DNA of 50,203 nucleotides from Desulfonatronum sp. (GTDB lineage Bacteria > Desulfobacterota > Desulfovibrionia > Desulfovibrionales > Desulfonatronaceae): positions 1 to 50,203 of the forward strand of contig DSBL01000092.1 in NCBI GenBank assembly GCA_011049455.1, read 5' to 3'. This document shows positions 30,714-41,460 of this stretch, piece by piece. The translations under genes were made by a program, and so were the position numbers. How positions within the stretch are numbered: the stretch's first letter is position 1; every line of letters starts with the position of its first letter. The notes under the pieces are model-generated. The model did no database searches, was not told the origin of the DNA, and saw only the letters and a list, made by a program, of their open reading frames with translations.

Positions 30714-30888
30714 TGCATTCCTCCACGTTGTTGATGTGCTGGTTGGGACTGGAAACACCACAAACATCGATCATCCATTGATTTTCGAACATAACTCCCT
30801 CACTGTCGGTCTCATTCCCAGGGCGTTTCCATCACAGACCGCGGGCTTGAAACGGACAAGGCGTTGGGGAGCATGAACGGAAAGCAAA

Positions 30889-30918
30889 ACATTGCCATGA
30901 ACAAAACAGCGCTGTCAA
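30889..30918 (-). promoter_or_regulatory. Candidate promoter for livKHMGF
   Basis: On the minus strand, a perfect -35 TTGACA (30913-30918) is followed after 18 bases by CAATGT (30889-30894), a weak -10. The start of livK lies about 170 bases downstream. Confidence 0.3.
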
Positions 30919-31031
30919 TGGAATTCGCAAGGAAAGCCGGTGGTTATTGAAATACTCTGGCATTGCCGCGGAGAAAGACTCGGTGTGCAAAGCAGGATGC
31001 GCTCTTTGAATCGGGAAAACACGTTTTGGAG

Positions 31032-31060
31032 TTGAGCAAAACCGGCCCGGCGGGTAGGAT
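31032..31060 (+). promoter_or_regulatory. Candidate promoter for the PaaK-like gene
   Basis: TTGAGC (31032-31037), 17-base spacer, TAGGAT (31055-31060): each hexamer matches four of six consensus bases. It would give a leader of about 90 bases containing the dyad at 31086-31101. Confidence 0.3.
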
Positions 31061-31157
31061 ATTTTCCAGGAAAGATGTTGCCGTTCAGCCGAAGTCGGCT
31101 GTTCTTCGGTGTTCGGGGGGCCGCCAAATCAAATCAGGAGTTGGAAAGGAGGGGCAC

Positions 31158-32429
31158 ATGGCCGATATTTCTGATCGTCGGCAGGGGGTGTATCACGGGT
31201 TGGAACTGGAAGAGGGTGAGCAGCGCCGGATTCGGCAGTGGGATGCTGTTCAAGGGTTGCTTCAAGATGCCTGGCACACCGCACCCGCATTCAGAAAGCG
31301 CCTGGAGAACGCGGGCATGTTTGCCGAGGATCTGCGCAGCTGGGATGCATTCGGGCGCATCCCGGTGTTGCGCAAAAAAAACTTGATCGCCCTGCAGCGT
31401 TTGGGACCGCGTTTGGGCGGTCTGCTCACCGTGGATCTGGGTGCGTTGCGGAGGCTTTACTTTTCGCCAGGCCCCATTGCTGATCCTGAAGGGCTGGGGC
31501 GAAACTACTGGGGCTGGGCAGAAGCGTTTTTTGCCGCCGGGTTTCGCCGGGGCGACCTGGTGCAGATGACCTTTGGCTATCATCTGACCCCGGCGGGCTT
31601 GATGCTCGAGGAGCCGCTTCGCGAGCTGGAATGCGCGGTCATCCCTGCGGGGCCGGGAAATACCGCTCAGCAGGTGGAAATCATGACCGCCTGGCCGGTG
31701 ACCGGTTTTGTGGGCATGGCCAGTTTTTTACGCATCATCCGGGACCGGGCCGTGGCCCAGGGGTTTGATCCGCGCGCGGATTTTCATTTGCAGACCGCCT
31801 TTGTCGCGGCGGAGCGCCTGACCGAGGGTTTGCGCGAGGAAATGGAACAGTCTTTTGGGATGACCTTGCGACAAGGGTATGGCACGGCGGATTTGGGGTG
31901 CGTGGCCTACGAATGTTTTCATCTGGGGGGCATGCACGTCTCCTCGCGTTGTCTGGTGGAGATTTGCGATCCCCAGTCCGGCATGCCGCTGCCCGAGGGC
32001 GAGGTTGGAGAAGTGGTGGTCACTCCGTTCAATCCCGTGTATCCGCTGATCCGTTTTGCCACGGGCGATTTGTCCAGGCTGGTCACAGCTCCCTGCCCGT
32101 GCGGCCGGACCTCGAGCAAGCTGGCCGGAATCCTCGGCAGGGCCGACGACACGGCCAAGGTCAAGGGACAGTTTATCTATCCCCACCAAGTGGGCCAAGT
32201 CATGGCCGATTATCCGGCTGTCCGGCGATGGCAAGTGCGGGTGACCAACCCCAAAGGCAAGGACAGGCTGTCCTTGGTGCTGGAGCTGAGTGAACCGGTT
32301 GATGTGGACGCGTTGCGCAATGCTTTCCAGGAACAGCTCAAGCTGCGGCCGGAGCTGCAAGTCCTGTCGTCCGGGCAAAGCCTTGCCCCTGATGTTCCGG
32401 CATTGCTGGACGAACGCAGCTATGATTGA
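31158..32429 (+). CDS. PaaK-like (phenylacetate-CoA ligase family) protein with altered nucleotide loop
   Basis: 423 residues of the adenylate-forming superfamily, PaaK branch: N-terminal WDAFGRIPVLRKKNL, central RRGDLVQMTFGYHLTPAGLMLEEP, IPAGPGNTAQQVE, RQGYGTADLG (A5 position), PLIRFATGDLSRL (A7), a CPCGR zinc-like pair, and a C-terminal lid with KVKGQFIYPHQVGQVM. Where PaaK has the Ser/Gly/Thr-rich phosphate loop, this protein reads FSPGPIADPEG, so ATP use in the normal way is doubtful. ATG 31158 has AAGGAGG upstream. It stands divergently beside the liv operon, which suggests a link with imported amino acids or their acyl products; that is inference. Confidence 0.8.
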   Translation: MADISDRRQGVYHGLELEEGEQRRIRQWDAVQGLLQDAWHTAPAFRKRLENAGMFAEDLRSWDAFGRIPVLRKKNLIALQRLGPRLGGLLTVDLGALRRLYFSPGPIADPEGLGRNYWGWAEAFFAAGFRRGDLVQMTFGYHLTPAGLMLEEPLRELECAVIPAGPGNTAQQVEIMTAWPVTGFVGMASFLRIIRDRAVAQGFDPRADFHLQTAFVAAERLTEGLREEMEQSFGMTLRQGYGTADLGCVAYECFHLGGMHVSSRCLVEICDPQSGMPLPEGEVGEVVVTPFNPVYPLIRFATGDLSRLVTAPCPCGRTSSKLAGILGRADDTAKVKGQFIYPHQVGQVMADYPAVRRWQVRVTNPKGKDRLSLVLELSEPVDVDALRNAFQEQLKLRPELQVLSSGQSLAPDVPALLDERSYD

Positions 32430-32436
32430 CGTTTGA

Positions 32437-32481
32437 CCGCATAAAAAAGCGCGCCCGTTTCAGGCGCGCTTTTTTATGCGG
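32437..32481. terminator. Bidirectional intrinsic terminator
   Basis: Perfect 19-bp inverted repeat (arms 32437-32455 and 32463-32481; core AAAAAAGCGCGCC) with a 7-base loop. The A-run on one side and T-run on the other make it work for both the PaaK-like gene (plus) and the HesB-like gene (minus). Confidence 0.92.
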
Positions 32482-32500
32482 GTCGAGGTGGAAAACGCGA

Positions 32501-32806
32501 TCAACACGATGAGCAGCTGCCGCTGCAACCGCCGCCCCCGCCCAGATTGACCTCGGAGGTCACCGAGAAGCCGTAGGGGGTCATGTCCACCTTGATGGCG
32601 CCGGCGTTGGTGATCAAATCCTTTTCCACAACAAACGTGTATCCGCTGATTTCATGGATGCTGTCGTTATCCCTCTGCTCATCCAGAGCAAGAGCCAATT
32701 TTGGCCCGCCTCAGCCGGGCGCCATGTACACCCTGATGGCCGAGGCATCCTTGCCTTCGAAATAATTGTCCAGTTGCTGTTTAGCGCTGTGCGTCAATTC
32801 AAGCAT
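32501..32806 (-). CDS. HesB/IscA-like selenoprotein with in-frame UGA (Sec32)
   Basis: Reading from ATG 32806, which has GGAGG nine bases upstream, gives 101 residues if the TGA at 32711-32713 is read as selenocysteine: ...VYMAPG-U-GGPKLALALDE... The Sec falls where IscA-type iron-sulfur carriers have their first conserved cysteine (GCSG), and the remainder keeps the A-type carrier pattern, ending in a cysteine-rich tail (Cys94, Cys98, Cys101; CSGSCSSC). HesB-like selenoproteins are a known bacterial family. Without recoding only a 65-residue piece from an internal TTG would be called. A SECIS-like hairpin follows the UGA. Single-gene unit with its own promoter and terminator. Expected role: Fe-S or metal handling in the cytoplasm. 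Confidence 0.9.
32673..32694 (-). promoter_or_regulatory. Putative bacterial SECIS element
   Basis: On the mRNA, CTCTTGCTC-UGGAU-GAGCAGAG forms eight pairs with one bulged U and a five-base apical loop starting UG, 25 bases after the UGA. A bulged U and a G in the first loop positions at this distance are the known features for SelB recognition. A smaller GCCAA-AA-TTGGC hairpin lies between the UGA and this stem. Confidence 0.72.
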
Positions 32807-32847
32807 AACAATCTAACCTCCAAGTGGATTTGTGGTGAACTGGGGAA

Positions 32848-32876
32848 TAGATAAATACGCCGATATGGTTTGTCAA
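32848..32876 (-). promoter_or_regulatory. Candidate promoter of the HesB-like selenoprotein
   Basis: Perfect -35 TTGACA (32871-32876) on the minus strand, 17-base spacer, then TATCTA (32848-32853). It would give a leader of about 35 bases before ATG 32806. Confidence 0.45.
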
Positions 32877-32919
32877 ATGATATAAATTCTCATGACGGTC
32901 CTGACAACAATCCGGCGGA

Positions 32920-35457
32920 TCAACGGCGCTTGGCGCCTTCCGGCTGGAAGGCGCGGAGGCGCAGGGCATTGCTGACCACGGAGACCGAGCTCATGGCCAT
33001 GGCCCCGCCGGCGATCATCGGGCTGAGAGTCGGTCCGCCAAAGGCGTACAGCAGTCCCGCGGCCACGGGGATGCCCAGCACGTTGTAAGCAAAGGCCCAG
33101 AACAGGTTTTGCTTGATGTTGCGCACCACGGCCCGGCTTAAGGCGAGGGCCGTGATCAAGCCCGAGAGGTTGCCGCTCATGAGCACCATGTCCCCGGATT
33201 CAACGGCCACGTCAATGCCCGTGCCCATGGCCACGCCCAAATCCGCCTGGGCCAGGGCCGGGGCGTCGTTGATGCCGTCGCCGACCATGGCCACTTTCAG
33301 CCCTTGTTCTTGCAATCCCTTGATTTCCTCGGCCTTATTCTCCGGAAGCACTTCGGCCCGCACTTCCTGGATGCCCGCCTGGGCTGCCACGGCCCTGGCG
33401 GTTTGCGTGTTGTCGCCGGTGAGCATGACCACTCGCAGGCCCAAGCGCTTCAGAGCAGCGACGACCTCGCTGGCCTCGGGCTTGATGCGGTCGGCGATGC
33501 CCAGCACTGCGGCGGGTCTGCCGTCCACGGCCATGAACAGCGCGGTCTTGCCCGAACTGGATACGTCAACGGCCTTGGCCGGTAATTGATCTGCGTCAAA
33601 ATCCGGGGCAACGCGCTGAAGAATGAATTGTACGTTGCCCAGGAGCAGGTCGTGTCCGTCCGCCCTGGCCTTGATGCCCTGGCCGGGGAGATACTCGAAG
33701 TCTTCAACGGCCAATTCGCCCAGTCCCCTTTCCTTGGCGGAGCGGACCACCGCCTTGGCCAGGGGGTGCTCGGAGCGCGATTCCGCAGCCGCGGCCAGCC
33801 GCAGCAGACTTCCGGCATCCAGGGGTTGGCCCGGCAAGGGGATGACGTCCGTGACCGCAGGCTGGCCCTGGGTCAAGGTCCCGGTCTTGTCCAGCACCAC
33901 CGCCTGGATGGAACGCGCGGTTTCCAGGGCTTCGCCGCCCTTGATGAGTATGCCGAGCTGGGCGCCGCGGCCAGTGCCGACCATGATCGCCGTGGGTGTG
34001 GCCAGGCCCATGGCGCAGGGGCAGGCAATGACCAGCACGGCGATGAAGATGCGCAGGGCAAAGGTGAAGGGCTCACTGGCGATGAAATACCAGCTCAGGC
34101 CGGCAAAAATGGCCACGCCAATCACGGCGGGCACGAAATAGAGGCTTAAGCGGTCCACCAGGCTGGCAATGGGCGCCTTGGAGCCCTGGGCTTCCTGGAC
34201 GAGCCGGATGATCCTGGCCAGGATCGTGTCCCGGCCGATGCGCTCGGCGATCATGTGGATGGAGCCGTGGGCGTTGAGGGTCCCGCCGATCAGGGCGTCT
34301 CCCTGCTTTTTGTTCACAGGCAGGCTTTCCCCGGTGAGCATGGACTCGTCCACGCTTGTTTGCCCTTGGCTGAGTCGGCCGTCAACCGGGATGCGTTCGC
34401 CGGGCCTGATCAAAAGGACGTCACGGGGACGGATCTGCTCCAGGGCGATGATCTCCTGGCGGCCTTCCCGGATACGGGTGGCTGTTTTGGGAGTCAGCGC
34501 CATCAACTGCCGGATGGCGTCCGATGTGCGCGCCTTGGAGCGGGTCTCCAGAAATTTGCCGAGCATGACCAGGGTGATGATCACCGCGGCGGATTCAAAA
34601 TAAAGATCCATGGCCCTGGCCATGGGTTCATGGTCCAGGGCGATCTCCACGAGGTTCCAGGTGCTGTAGGCAAAGGCCGCGCCCGTGCCCACGGCGATCA
34701 GCGAATCCATGTTCGGGGCCCGTTTCCAAAGATTGGGAAAGCCCCGCAAATAGAACTCGCGGCCGGCCCAAAGCACCGGCAGGGTCAACAGGAACTGGAC
34801 CAGGGAAAAGGTCAGGGGGGAGCGATGGGGGCTCAAGAAGCCGGGCATGGGCAGGCCGACCATTTCGCCCATGGAAACGATGAACAGGGGCACGGCGAAC
34901 CCCGCGGCCAGAAGCAGCTTGGAGCGCATGGCCGCAAGCCGGGCCTCCATTTCCCGGCGCTGGATCTCTGTCATGGAGCCCTGGCTGTCGTGCAGGGTGA
35001 AGGCGTCGTAGCCGGCGTCCCGCACGGCCTGGATGATGTCGTCCGGACTGACCTTTTCCGGTGCGACATGGACTTGGGCGGTTTCGGATGCCAGATTCAC
35101 GGAGGCCGATTTGACGCCATCCAAGGCCGTGATGGCGTTTTCCACCCGCCGCACGCACGCTGCGCAGGTCATGCCCTTGACGGCCAGTTCAATCTTGTCG
35201 GAGATGTTTTCAAGGATCAGGGAATATCCGGCTTGGGCCACGGCATCGGCGATATGCTCCGGCGTGATCCTTTCCGGGTCCCACTCCACGGTCATGTTTT
35301 CCGTGGCCAGATTCACAGAAACGCTGCGCACGCCATCCAGTTCGGAAACGGCGTTTTCCACCCGCCGCACGCACGCTGCGCAGGTCATGCCCTGAACAGC
35401 GAATTCGGATTTTTGCAAATTTGAGGTGCTGGAGGTGTCGGCAAAAATGTTGTTCAT
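32920..35457 (-). CDS. copA: Copper-translocating P-type ATPase
   Basis: P1B-type ATPase, 845 residues, exporting Cu(I). Two N-terminal heavy-metal domains each carry [14 protein letters not shown] (Cys26/29 and Cys98/101); then eight membrane helices with the ion-binding CPC in [13 protein letters not shown]; the actuator TGES in MLTGESLPV; the phosphorylation site DKTGTLTQG; the SEHPLAKAV motif of the nucleotide domain; and the hinge [13 protein letters not shown] 35457 has AAGGA six bases upstream; longer in-frame starts run into the pyrR promoter region. The two metal domains share an exact 44-base DNA repeat. Divergent from pyrR; no copZ or regulator gene adjacent. Confidence 0.95.
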   Translation of the reverse strand: MNNIFADTSSTSNLQKSEFAVQGMTCAACVRRVENAVSELDGVRSVSVNLATENMTVEWDPERITPEHIADAVAQAGYSLILENISDKIELAVKGMTCAACVRRVENAITALDGVKSASVNLASETAQVHVAPEKVSPDDIIQAVRDAGYDAFTLHDSQGSMTEIQRREMEARLAAMRSKLLLAAGFAVPLFIVSMGEMVGLPMPGFLSPHRSPLTFSLVQFLLTLPVLWAGREFYLRGFPNLWKRAPNMDSLIAVGTGAAFAYSTWNLVEIALDHEPMARAMDLYFESAAVIITLVMLGKFLETRSKARTSDAIRQLMALTPKTATRIREGRQEIIALEQIRPRDVLLIRPGERIPVDGRLSQGQTSVDESMLTGESLPVNKKQGDALIGGTLNAHGSIHMIAERIGRDTILARIIRLVQEAQGSKAPIASLVDRLSLYFVPAVIGVAIFAGLSWYFIASEPFTFALRIFIAVLVIACPCAMGLATPTAIMVGTGRGAQLGILIKGGEALETARSIQAVVLDKTGTLTQGQPAVTDVIPLPGQPLDAGSLLRLAAAAESRSEHPLAKAVVRSAKERGLGELAVEDFEYLPGQGIKARADGHDLLLGNVQFILQRVAPDFDADQLPAKAVDVSSSGKTALFMAVDGRPAAVLGIADRIKPEASEVVAALKRLGLRVVMLTGDNTQTARAVAAQAGIQEVRAEVLPENKAEEIKGLQEQGLKVAMVGDGINDAPALAQADLGVAMGTGIDVAVESGDMVLMSGNLSGLITALALSRAVVRNIKQNLFWAFAYNVLGIPVAAGLLYAFGGPTLSPMIAGGAMAMSSVSVVSNALRLRAFQPEGAKRR

Positions 35458-35671
35458 GGTCTTTCCTTGCAGTTCTGAGACGAGGTGGGTATCCTTAAAG
35501 TCATGAGGGATTGTTTGGTCCTCCGGATTTGAATATGCAGGATACCTGTTTTTAGCATTCCTGTGAATACCAACGGCTTGACCGGGGTTTGTCCCGCTTT
35601 TTGATTGTGTCGCTTGGCGATGTCGCATTCCGTCATCACGGGCGGCTGGGCCAAAACACGGCAGGCCGTGC

Positions 35672-35694
35672 CCAAGGGAGCACCCCTGGTTTTT
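35672..35694 (+). terminator. Terminator-like hairpin in the pyrR leader
   Basis: CCAAGGG-AGCA-CCCCTGG followed directly by TTTTT, ending 16 bases before the pyrR ATG. One A-C mismatch in a 7-bp stem makes it weak. It could be a leader attenuator; no PyrR-binding-loop consensus was recognised. Confidence 0.35.
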
Positions 35695-35710
35695 CTGATC
35701 AGACGCATGG

Positions 35711-36286
35711 ATGACAAAAATGAATACACAGGCAGCGCAGATGATACCGAACAACGGCAAGGTGTTGCTCAATGACCAGGAGGTGCGCCGCGCCTTGGAG
35801 CGACTGGCCTATGAGGTGATTGAGCGTCATGGGGACGGGGCCAGACTGGCCTTGATGGGCGTGCAGCGCCGGGGCGTTGAACTGGCCAAGCGGCTCAAGG
35901 CGTTTCTTGAACAGCGGCTCAACCGGGAGATCCCCCTGGGCAGCCTGGACATCAATCTGTACCGGGACGACTGGACCCACCTGGAGAATCAGCCGCAGAT
36001 CCACAAAACCCATATTCCCTTCGAGGTTGACGGCAGCGAGATCGTCCTGGTGGACGACGTCCTGTTCACCGGACGGACAGTGCGCGCGGCCCTGGAGGCG
36101 ATTCTCGATTATGGCCGGCCCCAGCGGGTGGAATTGCTGGTTCTGGTGGACAGGGGGCACCGTGAACTGCCCATCCACGCCGACTATGTGGGCAAGAAGG
36201 TGAACACCTCTTTGTCCGAGCAGGTGGACGTATTTGTGCAGGAGCAGGATGGACGGGATTTGGTGCTGCTTAACGAACAAAGATGA
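35711..36286 (+). CDS. pyrR: PyrR: pyr regulator / uracil phosphoribosyltransferase
   Basis: 191 residues of the PyrR branch of the phosphoribosyltransferase fold: [16 protein letters not shown] near the N-terminus, DINLYRDDW, the PRPP loop [17 protein letters not shown], and [21 protein letters not shown] near the C-terminus. PyrR proteins salvage uracil to UMP and, in many bacteria, bind pyr mRNA leaders. Two starts are possible: ATG 35711 without a Shine-Dalgarno, or ATG 35720 with GGA eight bases upstream. No pyr genes follow; it is a single gene closed by a strong terminator. Confidence 0.93.
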   Translation: MTKMNTQAAQMIPNNGKVLLNDQEVRRALERLAYEVIERHGDGARLALMGVQRRGVELAKRLKAFLEQRLNREIPLGSLDINLYRDDWTHLENQPQIHKTHIPFEVDGSEIVLVDDVLFTGRTVRAALEAILDYGRPQRVELLVLVDRGHRELPIHADYVGKKVNTSLSEQVDVFVQEQDGRDLVLLNEQR

Positions 36287-36306
36287 TTTTTTTGAAATGC
36301 TCATGG

Positions 36307-36345
36307 AAAAGGCTGTCGCCGACCTTTGGTCGGCGACAGCCTTTT
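36307..36345. terminator. Bidirectional terminator between pyrR and the RRM gene
   Basis: Perfect 18-bp stem with arms 36307-36324 and 36328-36345, loop TTT, flanked by A and T runs; serves the converging pyrR (plus) and RRM (minus) genes. Confidence 0.93.
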
Positions 36346-36374
36346 TGTTTTTTGCGCTGTTGCGAATGAACCGG

Positions 36375-36713
36375 TTACCAGCCGCGCTGTCTTCCGCCTC
36401 CGCCTCCGCCTCCCCGGCCTCCGGAGCGGCCGCCTCGTCCACCGCCGTCATAGCGGGGGCGGTCTTCCCTGGGCCGGGCCACATTCACGGTCAAGGGGCG
36501 ACCCTGATATTCCTGCCCATGAAATTGTTCAATAGCCTTTTGGGCCTCATCATCGGAGCTCATCTCCACAAAGGCGAAACCCTTGGAGCGGCCTGAATCG
36601 CGGTCCTTGATCAAGGCTACGGACTGCACCGAACCCGCCTGCGCGAACAAATTGCGCAGGTCGTCTTCGGTGGTTGAGTAGGAAAGATTGCCGACATACA
36701 GTTTGTTTTCCAT
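36375..36713 (-). CDS. RRM-domain RNA-binding protein
   Basis: 112 residues: one RNA recognition motif with RNP2 LYVGNLSY and RNP1 KGFAFVEM, then a Gly/Arg-rich tail (RGGRSGGRGGGGGGGR) that adds nonspecific RNA affinity. This layout is that of small cold-shock-type RRM proteins of cyanobacteria and deltaproteobacteria, thought to act as RNA chaperones. ATG 36713 has GGAG eight bases upstream. Its mRNA seems to have a leader of up to about 250 bases with a GC hairpin at 36753-36769. Confidence 0.93.
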   Translation of the reverse strand: MENKLYVGNLSYSTTEDDLRNLFAQAGSVQSVALIKDRDSGRSKGFAFVEMSSDDEAQKAIEQFHGQEYQGRPLTVNVARPREDRPRYDGGGRGGRSGGRGGGGGGGRQRGW

Positions 36714-37004
36714 GCGAGAATCTCCAGTTGACGTTTGACCGCTTGCAAGCCGAGGCCGCTTTTCGGCCTTGTTCAGAGGATGTCCGTTCCGCCGCGCCTA
36801 AATCCAAAACATAGTGAATGATGCGCATAACCACCCAAGTCGGGTCTTTGAGTTCGCGCAACAGGTACTTTTGGGCTACTTGAAAAAAAGAAATGGCACA
36901 AGAGGGCAGTGACGATATTTTCTTCAAGTATGCAGGAAAAGGTGCTGGAAGAAGTTCCTTCACAGCACAAAAAAGGCTGGGAGTTTCCTCCCAGCCTTTA
37001 TCGT
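36714..37004. other. Leader of the RRM gene and end of the tRNA operon
   Basis: No supported gene. From right to left it holds the tRNA terminator (36972-36999) and then about 250 bases upstream of the RRM gene with a perfect hairpin AGGCCG-CTTTT-CGGCCT (36753-36769) and a palindrome GCTTGCAAGC (36741-36750) close to the start codon, which suits a structured leader. A minus-strand frame crosses it (36550-36963) but has no good start or known family. Confidence 0.45.
36966..36999 (-). terminator. Intrinsic terminator of the tRNA-Val/Asp operon
   Basis: 12-bp perfect stem AAAGGCTGGGAG (36972-36999, loop of four) followed on the minus strand by a T-rich run (TTTTTTGTG). Confidence 0.9.
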
Positions 37005-37021
37005 AACCCCTTGAGGGGGTT
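37005..37021 (-). terminator. Second small hairpin after tRNA-Asp
   Basis: AACCCC-TTGA-GGGGTT type hairpin between tRNA-Asp and the main terminator; probably a 3'-end processing or backup termination element. Confidence 0.5.
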
Positions 37022-37029
37022 TTGCATTC

Positions 37030-37106
37030 TGGCGGGGCCGACGGGACTCGAACCCGCGCCCTCCGACGTGACAGGCCGGCGTTATAACCAGCTTAACTAC
37101 GGCCCC
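37030..37106 (-). tRNA. tRNA-Asp (GTC)
   Basis: 77 bases including an encoded CCA. Acceptor stem GGGGCCG/CGGCCCC, D arm AGTTAAGCTGGTTAT, anticodon GTC in the loop CTGTCAC, T arm GGTTCGAGTCC. Second gene of a two-tRNA operon, ten bases after tRNA-Val. Confidence 0.97.
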
Positions 37107-37115
37107 GCTTGTGAA

Positions 37116-37191
37116 TGGTGGGCGGAACAGGGCTCGAACCTGTGACCCTCGGCTTGTAAGGCCGATGCTCTCCCAGCTGAGCTATCCGCCC
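37116..37191 (-). tRNA. tRNA-Val (TAC)
   Basis: 76 bases including an encoded CCA. Acceptor stem GGGCGGA/TCCGCCC, D arm TAGCTCAGCTGGGAGA, anticodon TAC in CTTACAA, T arm GGTTCGAGCCC. First gene of the operon. Confidence 0.97.
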
Positions 37192-37211
37192 ATTCCCGCC
37201 CGGAATGGAGG

Positions 37212-37241
37212 TGTATAGGCGAACCTGGACATAGTTGTCAA
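37212..37241 (-). promoter_or_regulatory. Promoter of the tRNA-Val/Asp operon
   Basis: Perfect -35 TTGACA (37236-37241), 18-base spacer, -10 TATACA (37212-37217); transcription would start about 14 bases before tRNA-Val. The -35 overlaps the last codons of the DUF1786 gene. Confidence 0.7.
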
Positions 37242-38390
37242 TGATCATTTTGGGGATCACTTTGGGATCGCACTGGGCGTGCCTTTGGATTGTCGCTGTT
37301 GGGCGAAAAATACTTCCAGCCCTGGAGCAGGCCGAAGCAGCCGGCCAGCATCATGTCCCCGCCGGGCGCGAGAAAGGTCGCCTTGCTGTTTGCCAGCAGC
37401 GCCCGGCGGGGGCCGAGCACGTAGGTGGGGACAAAACCCTGGGCTTCGGCGGGCAGGTCCAGGGTCAGGCAGCCGTGGCCGTGCTGGTCCATGACCTGCT
37501 CATGGCTGAGTTCGCCTTGTTTGAACAGGGCCAGGTCGGCCAGGATGGCTTCCGGGTCGCGACCGTGGGTGTGCTGTTCGTACACGCCCAAAATCTGGTT
37601 CTGGAAAAGCAGAAAACCCAGGACATGGCTGTTGCCCACGTTGACCACGCACACGCCCTGGCTGTGCTGGCGCTGCCGGACCTCGGGCTCGTACAGGGCG
37701 CCCAGGACCGCGGCCGCGCCGGTGTCCGCCACCAATCCAGCGCCGATGCGGGACTTCAGGGTTTGCAGACGGGTCAGCTGCGCGGGCGGGTCGGCAAAGA
37801 CCAGGGCTTCGGGTCTGCCTGCGGCTTGGAGCAGAAAATCCCGCCACAAGCGAAAGCGGCCGACGCGGTTGCTTTCCTGGGGATGAAAGCCGTGGTCCTG
37901 GGCCGCGGCCAGGATCAGGTCCGGATAGTCCAGACCGGCAGCGGCCAAAAAGGTCTGCCAGAATCCCGGATCAAAGTCGCACAAATGCAAGGGGGTATAG
38001 CCCGCTGGACAGTCAGAGGCCAGGTCCACGCCCATGGACCGAACCTTGTTTGGATTGTCTCCCAGGGAAAAAGCCGCCTCGGGATGGGCCGCCAGGGGCA
38101 GCCCCTGTTCCAGATGGCGGCGCACGGCAAAAAAGAAACCGCCGCCCATGTTGTCGCCGTAGAGCCAGATGGCCCTTTTGGCCTTGGTCAAGGCCGCGAT
38201 GCGCCCGGCCACGACCCTGGCCGGGGAGGGCAGCACGAATTTGGGGCAGTTTGCCTGCTGTTCATCAAGGATGTGCAGCAGCACGTCCTGGGTGCCGCTG
38301 CCGATGTCCAGGCAAAGGATGGAACGCGGAGATGGCGTGAACTCTTGGAGCGGTTTTGCCGCGACCTGGTTCCGTCGGTCTGCGCATTGG

Positions 38391-38398
<8 letters not shown>
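37238..38398 (-). CDS. DUF1786 protein (actin-like ATPase fold)
   Basis: 386 residues of the DUF1786 family, sometimes labelled a putative pyruvate formate-lyase activating protein, a label I see no support for: there is no CxxxCxxC radical-SAM motif. The N-terminus has [15 protein letters not shown], a phosphate-1 motif of the ASKHA (actin/Hsp70/sugar kinase) fold; [24 protein letters not shown] and [14 protein letters not shown] resemble the later phosphate and connect motifs. Start ATG 38398 overlaps the clpB stop by eight bases, so it is likely translated with the chaperone operon. Function unknown; ATP binding inferred. Confidence 0.8.
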
Positions 38399-40997
<2,599 letters not shown>

Positions 40998-41118
40998 GGC
41001 ATTATTCCTTTGTTATCATGTCGCTGAATGGAGGATGCGGGCGAAATGGACCGGGTGAACAACGTGCAACGTTGGCCAGTCTCATCCTCTCAACACTTCC
41101 ATGGCTCATCTTCTGATT

Positions 41119-41436
41119 TTAGAGCAGCAGCCGCATTTCCCGGACCTGTTGCTCCAGGATTTCGATCCGCTCCAGGAGATCCACGATGATCGTTCCGGCC
41201 ATGGCCGACAACTCGAAGTCCCGACACAGCCGCTCCAGCTTGCTGACCCTGAACACATCCTTGGGGTGGAACAGGTAGCACTGCTCATTGGTTTTGTCCG
41301 GACAAATCCAGCCCAGTTCGATAAGCTCTCCCAGTCGGGAGGGATGGATGCCGGTCAGTTCCACGAACCGGGACCAGATCACCAGTTCCGAGGGGGCGGG
41401 CAGATCTTCGTGTTCAAGCTTGATGCGCAGGACCAT
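41119..41436 (-). CDS. cbpM: Chaperone modulator CbpM
   Basis: 105-residue MerR-like small protein matching CbpM, which binds the J-domain of CbpA and restrains it. Visible: GIHPSRLGELIELGWICP (helix-turn-helix-like part), FHPKDVFRVSKLERLCRDFEL and a C-terminal coiled coil (DLLERIEILEQQVREM). ATG 41436 has GGGAG nine bases upstream. Located 24 bases after cbpA and about 120 before clpB, as in other chaperone operons. Confidence 0.9.
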   Translation of the reverse strand: MVLRIKLEHEDLPAPSELVIWSRFVELTGIHPSRLGELIELGWICPDKTNEQCYLFHPKDVFRVSKLERLCRDFELSAMAGTIIVDLLERIEILEQQVREMRLLL

Positions 41437-41460
41437 AACTCGTTGCTCCCTTCGGTTTGA

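Larger units (their letters stand above)
30714..31157. other. Divergent promoter region between livK and the PaaK-like gene
   Basis: 444 bases with no supported gene. It includes one candidate promoter for each direction and a perfect dyad CAGCCGA-AG-TCGGCTG at 31086-31101, 56 bases before the PaaK-like start, which could be an operator or a leader hairpin. Long leaders (about 100-170 bases) are predicted on both sides. Confidence 0.5.

Noticed and set aside
36550-36963. Minus-strand frame of 137 codons upstream of and overlapping the RRM gene
   Set aside because: Second half is an out-of-frame reading of the RRM gene; the first ~60 residues have no recognisable family and the ATG lacks a convincing ribosome binding site.
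36909-37145. Plus-strand frame reading GPTGLEPAPSDVTGRR and EWWAEQGSNL
   Set aside because: It is the familiar antisense translation of the two tRNA genes; no ribosome binding site and no independent function.
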